From DASVEG01 sp035540495 (GTDB lineage Bacteria > Actinomycetota > Acidimicrobiia > Acidimicrobiales > CADCTF01): DNA of 64,000 nucleotides. The notes under the pieces were generated by a model. It was not told where the DNA came from. It was given only the letters and a program-made list of their open reading frames with translations, and made no database searches. The translations under genes and the position numbers were made by a program. The stretch covers positions 1 to 64,000 of the forward strand of contig DATLGL010000024.1 of assembly GCA_035540495.1 (NCBI GenBank). The letters are read 5' to 3'. Positions 58,073 through 64,000 of this stretch are shown piece after piece (within the stretch, counting starts at the first letter, position 1; each line of letters opens with the position of its first letter).

Positions 58073-58999
58073 TCAGGCGGCGCGACGGCCCTCGAGGAGC
58101 CGTTCCACCGTGCGGACGATGTAGTCGCGGTCTTCTGTGAGGTGGGTCCACGTGAACTCGAGCAGGGTCTTGCCCGAGAGGTTGAGGTCGTTGTTCCGCT
58201 CGGCATCGCGGTCGAGCGAGTTGCGGCTCGAGTGCCATCGGTACCCGAGCACCTCGAGCACCGCGTCGACATCGTCGTACGCGTAGTCGCTGTAGGCGAA
58301 CGAGACGTCTTCCCGCAGCACCTGTCGCTGTCGAGTCGGGAGCGGCAACCCCGCGTCTCGCAGGATCTGGAAGAACAACGTCTCGGCGTCGCTCCCGTTG
58401 CGCCTCCCGTCCCGCACGACGCGCTCGACGAGTTGGGCGAGTCGAGACGTACGCTTGCCCCGCCGTGCGACGCGCTCGCACAGAGCCGCGAGCGACGGAA
58501 GATCGGTCTCTCCCCGTCGGACGCCGCACTCGTACACCCGCTCCAACACCTTCAGGCTCGTACCGGTCGCGGCGAGGTCGAGCAGGATCCGCGTGACCGT
58601 GGCGATCCGCAGCCCGGCGTCGTCCACCCATTCGTCGCCGGTGGCATCCGTCGAGTAGTGGATCGTGACGCCCTTCAGCGGGCGGACCCGGCGGGACGTG
58701 GTCACGTCGATCCCTGCCCTCTTGACGCCGTCGAGTTCTCGCAGCATGGCGGCGCATCTGTGGCTGACGAAGGAGCCGTCGCCGGCGTACAACTGAGCGG
58801 TGAACGCTCGCTGTTCGAACGTCCGCTCCCACTGGGGCAGCGCGTAGACGTTCGGCGCCACGAGGATCCAGCGTCGTCTCGCGAGCTTCCGCTCGATCTG
58901 GCGCGGCGTGAACCCGCGCTCCTTCGCCTGCGCACGGGAGAACACCCCATGCTGAGCCATCGCGATGGTCACGATCGCCGCGTCCTGTTCCTCCGTCAC
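58073..58999 (-). CDS. AbiEi-type winged-helix plus DUF559 nuclease-like protein
   Basis: A 308-residue protein. Residues about 8-60 resemble the N-terminal AbiEi winged helix (GVFSRAQAKERGF, RRRWILVAPNVYALP). The last 105 residues resemble DUF559, a Vsr-like PD-(D/E)XK nuclease: SDAETLFFQILRDAGLP, Asp238, Glu249 in LEVLGYRWH, and LEFTWTHL. The usual EVDG reads EVLG (Leu251 for Asp), so activity may be lost. Proteins of this layout are common in actinobacteria and often annotated as type IV antitoxin-like. The GTG at 58999 has GGAGG five bases upstream. Both flanks carry the same hairpin. Confidence 0.8.
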   Translation of the reverse strand: MTEEQDAAIVTIAMAQHGVFSRAQAKERGFTPRQIERKLARRRWILVAPNVYALPQWERTFEQRAFTAQLYAGDGSFVSHRCAAMLRELDGVKRAGIDVTTSRRVRPLKGVTIHYSTDATGDEWVDDAGLRIATVTRILLDLAATGTSLKVLERVYECGVRRGETDLPSLAALCERVARRGKRTSRLAQLVERVVRDGRRNGSDAETLFFQILRDAGLPLPTRQRQVLREDVSFAYSDYAYDDVDAVLEVLGYRWHSSRNSLDRDAERNNDLNLSGKTLLEFTWTHLTEDRDYIVRTVERLLEGRRAA

Positions 59000-59085
59000 C
59001 AGAACCTCCGGACTCGAGATGCATCCGGCGGCGACGGCCGCGAGGCGACCGACGTTCGCACACGGCCTGCGCGGGTTCAAGAGGT

Positions 59086-59134
59086 GACCTGCGCGACAGA
59101 TCCCCCTCTCCGGGTGGGGTTCGTCGCGCAGGTG
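59086..59134. repeat. Long hairpin repeat, copy 2 (5' side of the AbiEi/DUF559 gene)
   Basis: ACCTGCGCGAC at 59087-59097 pairs exactly with GTCGCGCAGGT at 59123-59133 across a 25-base loop. The arms are identical to copy 1 and the loop length is the same, while the loop sequence differs apart from its last GTTC. Inside the loop CCCC and GGGG can form a second, inner stem. It lies in the 167-base gap between the AbiEi/DUF559 gene and sppA; nothing else was recognised there. Confidence 0.75.
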
Positions 59135-59166
59135 GACGACGTGCGGGCTGAGGAGGACCGAGGCGG

Positions 59167-61035
59167 TTAGCGGATGGTCCAGTCGTCGCGGTCGAGGCCG
59201 CAGTGGAGGACGCCTCGCTCGCGCCCGAGGCCGAGGGCCGCGAAGACGGGGGACAGCGAGCGCAACACCGCAAGAACGCCCTTGGGGTCTTCGCTGTTGC
59301 GGCCGGCGGACGAGCGCAGAGCGCCCACCTTCGACGTCTTCGGGTAGTCGACCAACCGCACGGCGGCCTCGGCGTCGAGACCGGCGACCTCGCGCACGTG
59401 CCGGAGGGCGGTGTGGAACCCGCCGAGTTCGTCGACGAGGCCTCGCTCGACGGCATCGGCACCGGTCCAGACCCGCCCGCGCGCGACCTCGCGCACCTCG
59501 TCGCGCGTCATCGACCGCCCGGCCGCGACCTTGCCCGTGAAGTCGGCGTAGATGTGGTCGAGCCACCCGGAGAACGTCGCCCGCTCCGACTCGTCGAACT
59601 CCTTGTTCAGCGAGAGCATCCCCGCGTGCGCTGCGGTCGACAGCGACTCGACGTCGAAGCCGATCTTGTCCTTCGCCCGAGCGATCACCGGCTTCTGCGC
59701 CACGACGCCGATCGAGCCGGTGACGGTGCCCGGTTGGGCGACGATGCGGGACGCGGCCATCGACATGTAGTAGCCACCGGAAGCAGCCACGTCGCCCATC
59801 GAGGCGACGACCGGCTTGCCGGCCTCACCGGCGCGTACGACCTCGCGCCACATCGTCTCGCTGCCGACGGCCGACCCGCCCGGGCTGCTCACCCGGAGGA
59901 GGATCGCCTTCACCTTCTTGTCGGCGACGGCTTTGCGGATCGTCGACGCGACGCGGTCGGCGGCGATCGACGCCGACGGCGACAGCGGGTTGATCGGCAC
60001 CTTCGTCCGCTCGATCGCGCCGACGGCCGTGATCACGGCGACCACAGGCTGGCCCAGCGAGGTCAGCCCGCCGCTGCGTACGGCGAACCGCCGGTACCGC
60101 GGGAGCCAGCGCAGCTCGGCACCGTCGCCGGCCAACGCCTTCGCTCGTTCGACGGCCTCGTCCCGGAACCCGACGACATCGATCAACCCGGCATCGAGCG
60201 CCTCGTGCGCGAACAACGGGGCTCGATCGGCCGCGGCCTGCACGTCGGCAGCAGGCAGGGAACGGGCCGACGCCACTCCCGCCACGATCTGCTCCCACTG
60301 CGATTCGAGCAACCGCTCGAGCGCCTCGCGATGCGCCGGCGTGAACCCCGTCTCGACCAGTTGGTTCGCCGCGTTCTTGTATTCGTAGCGCCCCTCGACG
60401 GTGACGTCGATCCCGAGGCGATCGAGCGCACGCTTCACGAAGTTGACGTCGCGATGCAGCCCCACGAGTCCGACCTCGCCGCTCGGCTGGACGACGATCT
60501 CGTCGAACGCCGACGCCAGGTAGTACGACCCGTTCCCGCCACCCAGCTGACCGAACGAGTCGGCGAACGCGATCGCCTTCTTGCCCGCCGCGCGGAACCG
60601 CAGCACCGCGTCACGGATCTCCTGGATCGACGCGAGCGCACCTGCGTCGAAGGTGATGTAGCCGATGAGCGTCCGCACCCGTTCGTCGCCGGCGGCGCGG
60701 TCGATCGTCTCCACGACCTCCCGCAGCGTCAGCGTGCGCGACGCGGTCAGGGCGGCGAGGGGGTTGTCGCCGTGCGACTCCGGCGGGATCGACGACAGGT
60801 CGACCTCGAGCACGATCCGCTTCGGCAGCGGCCGGCCGAGCAACCGGAGCACGACGGTGACCAAGAACAGCGCAGCGAACAGCGCGAGCGAACGCATCGC
60901 GTAGTCGCCGGCGTCGCGCGACGACCGGACGACGTAGACGAAGAACGCGCCGATCACCGTCAGCACCAGCACGGCGAGCGCGGCCAAGGCCACCGTTCTC
61001 CGAAGGTTGAAGAGCGTTCTCCGCCAGCTGCCCAT
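59167..61035 (-). CDS. sppA: Signal peptide peptidase SppA, 67 kDa type
   Basis: A 622-residue membrane-bound serine protease that degrades leftover signal peptides. Two membrane helices lie near the N terminus (about 14-36 and 45-63). Two S49 domains follow. The catalytic Lys is expected in the first domain (EGRYEYKNAANQL, near residue 222) and the nucleophile Ser in the second (GDVAASGGYYMSMAA, near residue 413), as in E. coli SppA. Its ATG is 43 bases from the divergent acs gene. TAGGCT 6 nt upstream suggests a leaderless transcript. Confidence 0.9.
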   Translation of the reverse strand: MGSWRRTLFNLRRTVALAALAVLVLTVIGAFFVYVVRSSRDAGDYAMRSLALFAALFLVTVVLRLLGRPLPKRIVLEVDLSSIPPESHGDNPLAALTASRTLTLREVVETIDRAAGDERVRTLIGYITFDAGALASIQEIRDAVLRFRAAGKKAIAFADSFGQLGGGNGSYYLASAFDEIVVQPSGEVGLVGLHRDVNFVKRALDRLGIDVTVEGRYEYKNAANQLVETGFTPAHREALERLLESQWEQIVAGVASARSLPAADVQAAADRAPLFAHEALDAGLIDVVGFRDEAVERAKALAGDGAELRWLPRYRRFAVRSGGLTSLGQPVVAVITAVGAIERTKVPINPLSPSASIAADRVASTIRKAVADKKVKAILLRVSSPGGSAVGSETMWREVVRAGEAGKPVVASMGDVAASGGYYMSMAASRIVAQPGTVTGSIGVVAQKPVIARAKDKIGFDVESLSTAAHAGMLSLNKEFDESERATFSGWLDHIYADFTGKVAAGRSMTRDEVREVARGRVWTGADAVERGLVDELGGFHTALRHVREVAGLDAEAAVRLVDYPKTSKVGALRSSAGRNSEDPKGVLAVLRSLSPVFAALGLGRERGVLHCGLDRDDWTIR

Positions 61036-61041
61036 CCGCGG

Positions 61042-61047
61042 AGCCTA
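61042..61047 (-). promoter_or_regulatory. -10 box of a leaderless promoter for sppA
   Basis: On the minus strand TAGGCT ends 6 nt before the ATG at 61035; it fits TANNNT. Confidence 0.45.
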
Positions 61048-61064
61048 TGAGAACGGTCCCTCGC

Positions 61065-61070
61065 TAAGGT
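61065..61070 (+). promoter_or_regulatory. -10 box of a leaderless promoter for acs
   Basis: TAAGGT ends 8 nt before the ATG at 61079 with no ribosome binding site between. It supports 61079 as the start over an in-frame ATG 72 bases upstream, which would overlap sppA. Confidence 0.5.
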
Positions 61071-61078
61071 CCCGAAAC

Positions 61079-63052
61079 ATGGCTCCGAGCGATCGCACGC
61101 CCGAACCCACGATCGAGGCGTACTACCTGGAAGACCGCACCTTCCCGCCGCCGCCCGAGTTCGCCAGCGCAGCCAACCTCAACGACTGGTCCCTTCACGA
61201 GCGCGCCGACGCCGGCTGGGAGACGTTCTGGGCCGAGCAGGCCGAGGAGCTCCTCGATTGGAACGAGCGGTGGGAGAAGGTGCTCGAGTGGGACCTTCCG
61301 TTCGCTCGCTGGTTCCTCAACGGCAAGCTCAACGTGTCGTACAACTGCCTCGACCGCCACGTCGAGGCCGGCAGGGGCGACAAGGTCGCGTTCCACTGGG
61401 AAGGCGAGCCCGGCGACACCCGCACGATCACCTACGACGAGCTCCTCGGCGACGTCCAGCGGTTCGCCAACGTCCTCAAGAACCTCGGCGTCGCCAAGGG
61501 CGACCGGGTCAACATCTACATGCCGATGATCCCGGAAGCGATCGTCGCCATGCTCGCCTGCGCGCGCATCGGCGCCCCCCACAGCGTCGTGTTCGGGGGC
61601 TTCTCCGCGGAGGCGCTCCGCGACCGGATCCTCGACGCCGAAGCGAAGGTCCTCGTCACCGCCGACGGCGGCTACCGCCGCGGCGCGCCGAGCCTGTTGA
61701 AGCCGAACGCCGATCTCGCATGCGCGGAGACGCCGAGCATCCAGCACGTCGTCGTCGTGCGCCGCACGAACAGCGACGTCGACATGCAGGACGGACGGGA
61801 CCACTGGTGGCACGACCTCATGGAGACCGCCGACCCCGAGTGCCCAGCGGAGCCGATGGACTCCGAAGACCTGCTCTACCTGCTCTACACGTCGGGCACG
61901 ACCGGGAAGCCGAAGGGGATCATGCACTCGAGCGGCGGCTACCTGCTCCAGTGCGCGTTCACCCACCGCTACGTGTTCGACCTCAAGCCGGACACCGACA
62001 TCTACTGGTGCACGGCCGACATCGGCTGGGTCACGGGCCACAGCTACATCGTCTACGGGCCGCTCGCGAACGGGGCGACGAGCGTGATCTACGAGGGCAC
62101 CCCCGACACGCCCGACAAGGACCGCTTCTGGGACATCGTCGAGCGCTACAAGGTCACGATCTTCTACACCGCTCCGACGGCGATCCGGACGTTCATGAAG
62201 TGGGGCACCGACTACCCCGCGAAGCACGACATGTCGTCGCTGCGGCTGCTCGGCAGCGTCGGCGAGCCGATCAACCCCGAGGCGTGGGTCTGGTACCACC
62301 AGAACATCGGCGGCGAGCGCTGCCCGATCGTCGACACGTGGTGGCAGACCGAGACCGGAGCGATCATGATCAGCCCGCTCCCGGGCCTCACGACGACGAA
62401 GCCGGGGAGCGCGACGTTCCCCCTCCCGGGCATCGGCGCCGAGGTCGTCGACGACCAGGGGCAGAAGGTCGAGGTCGGCGGCGGCTACCTCACCCTCACC
62501 CGGCCGTGGCCGTCGATGCTGCGTGGCATCTACGGCGATCCGCAGCGATATCGCGAGACGTACTGGTCGCGCTTCGAGGGTCGCTACTTCGCCGGTGACG
62601 GCGCCAAGCTCGACGACGACGGTTACCTGTGGCTGCTCGGCCGCGTCGACGACGTCATGAACGTATCGGGCCACCGGGTGTCGACCACCGAGGTCGAGTC
62701 GGCCCTGGTCGACCACCACAAGGTCGCCGAAGCAGCGGTCGTCGGAGCGAACGACGCCACGACGGGCCAGGCCATCATCGCCTACGTCACCGTGAAGGGC
62801 GGGAACGAGACGACGGAAGAGCTCGGTCAGGAGCTGCGCCAGCACGTCGCCAAGAAGATCGGTGCGATCGCGAGGCCGAAGACGGTGATCTTCACCGACG
62901 ATCTCCCGAAGACCCGCTCCGGGAAGATCATGCGCCGGCTGCTTCGCGACGTCGCCGAGGGACGCGCGCTCGGCGACACCACCACCCTCGCCGACGCGAA
63001 CGTCGTCGAGGAGATCAAGCGTCGGGCCAGCCAGAGCCCCACCGAGGAGTGA
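61079..63052 (+). CDS. acs: Acetyl-CoA synthetase (AMP-forming)
   Basis: A 657-residue enzyme of normal length that makes acetyl-CoA from acetate, ATP and CoA through acetyl-AMP. The phosphate loop YTSGTTGKPKG, the WQTETGAIM adenine-site motif, YFAGDGAKLDDDGYLWLLGR and GHRVSTTEVESAL are intact. The C-terminal lysine that is regulated by acetylation in Acs is Lys616 in TRSGKIMRR. The gene begins behind a leaderless promoter shared with the divergent sppA and overlaps the following phosphatase gene by four bases. Confidence 0.95.
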   Translation: MAPSDRTPEPTIEAYYLEDRTFPPPPEFASAANLNDWSLHERADAGWETFWAEQAEELLDWNERWEKVLEWDLPFARWFLNGKLNVSYNCLDRHVEAGRGDKVAFHWEGEPGDTRTITYDELLGDVQRFANVLKNLGVAKGDRVNIYMPMIPEAIVAMLACARIGAPHSVVFGGFSAEALRDRILDAEAKVLVTADGGYRRGAPSLLKPNADLACAETPSIQHVVVVRRTNSDVDMQDGRDHWWHDLMETADPECPAEPMDSEDLLYLLYTSGTTGKPKGIMHSSGGYLLQCAFTHRYVFDLKPDTDIYWCTADIGWVTGHSYIVYGPLANGATSVIYEGTPDTPDKDRFWDIVERYKVTIFYTAPTAIRTFMKWGTDYPAKHDMSSLRLLGSVGEPINPEAWVWYHQNIGGERCPIVDTWWQTETGAIMISPLPGLTTTKPGSATFPLPGIGAEVVDDQGQKVEVGGGYLTLTRPWPSMLRGIYGDPQRYRETYWSRFEGRYFAGDGAKLDDDGYLWLLGRVDDVMNVSGHRVSTTEVESALVDHHKVAEAAVVGANDATTGQAIIAYVTVKGGNETTEELGQELRQHVAKKIGAIARPKTVIFTDDLPKTRSGKIMRRLLRDVAEGRALGDTTTLADANVVEEIKRRASQSPTEE

Positions 63053-63567
63053 CGTCGCCGGGCACGGGGCGCATCGATCCCGACAACTGGGTCTGGCGGC
63101 AGGGACCCGTCGACGGAGGCCCGACCGTCGTCTTCGACATCGACGGCGTGCTCTCCGACGCGGCCGGGCGCCAGCACTTCATCGAGGGCGGAACGGGCCG
63201 GCGGCGCGACTGGGACGCCTTCTTCGAAGCCTGCGGTGAAGACCCGCTCATCGACGAGGTCGGGCGCCTCCTCGAGCTTCTCGACGACGACCTGCGCATC
63301 ATCTTGCTGACCGGCCGCCCGGTTCGGGTGCAACCGCAGACACTGGCTTGGCTGCGCCACTGGGACCTGCGGTGGGACCTGCTCGTGATGCGCGACTGGG
63401 GCGACTACTCGGCCGCACGCGAGTTCAAGCGGTGGTGCATCTCCGACTTCCGCCGGTACGGCTTCGACCTGCGGCTCTCGTTCGAGGACGACCCGCGCAA
63501 CGTCGAGATGTTCCGAGCCGAAGGCGTGCCGTGCGTGTACATCCACTCGGGGTACTTCGACCGCTGA
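63049..63567 (+). CDS. HAD-superfamily phosphatase (polynucleotide-kinase-phosphatase-like)
   Basis: A 172-residue phosphatase. The nucleophile motif is FDIDGVLSDA (about residues 26-35), motif II is ILLTGRP, and the C-terminal acidic motif is SFEDDPRNVEMF. The small cap and DGVLSD pattern resemble actinobacterial HAD phosphatases of the T4 polynucleotide kinase type; the substrate is unknown. The GTG start overlaps the acs stop by four bases, so its translation is coupled to acs. Confidence 0.85.
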   Translation: MTSPGTGRIDPDNWVWRQGPVDGGPTVVFDIDGVLSDAAGRQHFIEGGTGRRRDWDAFFEACGEDPLIDEVGRLLELLDDDLRIILLTGRPVRVQPQTLAWLRHWDLRWDLLVMRDWGDYSAAREFKRWCISDFRRYGFDLRLSFEDDPRNVEMFRAEGVPCVYIHSGYFDR

Positions 63568-63582
63568 GGCGCGTTCCGCCGG

Positions 63583-63588
63583 TACGCT
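63583..63588 (+). promoter_or_regulatory. Possible -10 box of the cupredoxin lipoprotein gene
   Basis: TACGCT fits TANNNT. It lies 40 bases before the ATG at 63629, so the transcript would have a short leader carrying the purine-rich ribosome binding site GGGGAGAGGG just before the start. Confidence 0.35.
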
Positions 63589-63628
63589 CGGGCGCGCAGC
63601 CCGAGGGGGCTTCGGACGGGGAGAGGGA

Positions 63629-64000
63629 ATGCGGCGGGTAGTTCTGGTGATGGTCTTGGCCGTGTCGCTGTTGGCCGGGTGCGGCAGCGGTGACACGTCG
63701 ACGGCCGGGGGCGGCGAGGTTCGCACCGTGCTCGTCGACTACCAGCACGATGAGTTCGCGTCGGCCTTCCTCCGCTACTACCCGGAGAAGGTGACGGTCC
63801 GACCCGGCGACACCGTTCGCTTCAAGCAGCAGTGGACCGGCGAGCCCCACAGCGTGACCATGGGCCAGGTCGTCGACAAGGTCTTCGGGTACGCAGAGCT
63901 GCTCCAGAAGTACGACTCGGAGGAGGAGGCCCTCGCCGACGGTGTCTCCCAGGAGACGGTCGACGACGTCCTACGGACGATGGCCCGGATTCCGGGGATG
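63629..64000 (+). CDS. Cupredoxin-like lipoprotein (3' end outside the window)
   Basis: The first 124 codons of an exported lipoprotein. A signal peptide ends in the lipobox LLAGC, with Cys18 as the lipidation site. The mature part opens with a Gly/Ser/Thr linker and a blue-copper-like beta domain: VTVRPGDTVRFKQQWTGEPHSVTMG, where the His of EPHS fits a copper ligand; the Cys/His/Met ligand loop would lie beyond the window edge. About 40 helical residues follow the first strands, which may be an insertion. Role probably in extracytoplasmic electron transfer or copper handling. Confidence 0.75.
   Translation, partial: MRRVVLVMVLAVSLLAGCGSGDTSTAGGGEVRTVLVDYQHDEFASAFLRYYPEKVTVRPGDTVRFKQQWTGEPHSVTMGQVVDKVFGYAELLQKYDSEEEALADGVSQETVDDVLRTMARIPGM

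Noticed and set aside
61064..62845. A 593-codon open frame opposite acs
   Set aside because: acs is complete with all motifs on the plus strand.
1..64000. CRISPR arrays, tRNA, rRNA, insertion sequences and prophage genes
   Set aside because: None was seen: no regularly spaced repeats with spacers, no transposase or integrase, and no RNA gene that I could recognise by eye.

Overview
The window reads as one piece of chromosome from a high-GC, deep-branching actinobacterium, most likely of the class Acidimicrobiia. The reasons are strongly GC-biased third codon positions, many GTG and some TTG starts, a menaquinol:cytochrome c reductase with a split cytochrome b, an F420-type luciferase-like oxidoreductase, and leaderless genes in which a TANNNT -10 box lies 6-9 nt before the start codon. 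The class is an inference; no rRNA or marker gene fixes it. I saw no tRNA, rRNA, CRISPR array, insertion sequence or prophage, and no gene-free stretch above 300 bases.

Layout. 1-199 (minus) is the 5' end of a divergent gene sharing a leader motif with the cytochrome b subunit IV. 419-5740 is a bc-type reductase cluster: two unassigned membrane proteins, a 2[4Fe-4S] ferredoxin, cytochrome b, subunit IV, Rieske protein and dihaem cytochrome c. It runs directly into a full 14-gene complex I operon, nuoA-N (5760-21238), so dehydrogenase and reductase may be made together. 21316-31406 holds a small unknown protein, a ClpP-like protease, a cyclic-nucleotide-binding patatin, a second cyclic-nucleotide-binding protein, an MMPL exporter, an unknown protein, an LLM-family oxidoreductase and two MFS transporters. 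31417-39124 (minus) is a probable operon with a NERD-like protein, AddB-like and AddA-like recombination subunits and a GAF/ATPase protein, continuing into the second MFS gene. 39215-42677 holds an ECF sigma factor with its anti-sigma factor, a homogentisate dioxygenase-like enzyme and a low-complexity membrane-anchored protein.

42813-53340 is a second complex I operon, nuoABCDHIJKLMN, without the NADH-oxidising subunits E, F and G, followed 10 bases later by a MidA/NDUFAF7-type methyltransferase. NuoD of this operon carries the arginine that NDUFAF7 methylates in mitochondria; NuoD of the first operon has threonine there. 54499-64000 holds an FAD monooxygenase, a PrmC-like methyltransferase, an L,D-transpeptidase with a six-fold repeat domain, an AbiEi/DUF559 protein bracketed by two copies of one hairpin, SppA, acetyl-CoA synthetase, a HAD-type phosphatase and the start of a cupredoxin-like lipoprotein.

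Together the two large operons describe a menaquinone-based respiratory chain: the 14-subunit enzyme oxidises NADH, the 11-subunit enzyme probably takes electrons from another donor such as ferredoxin, and the bc complex passes menaquinol electrons to cytochrome c. The strongest candidates for new biology are the hairpin-flanked AbiEi/DUF559 unit, the NuoD2/MidA pairing, and the repeated operator-like sites over the second nuo promoter.
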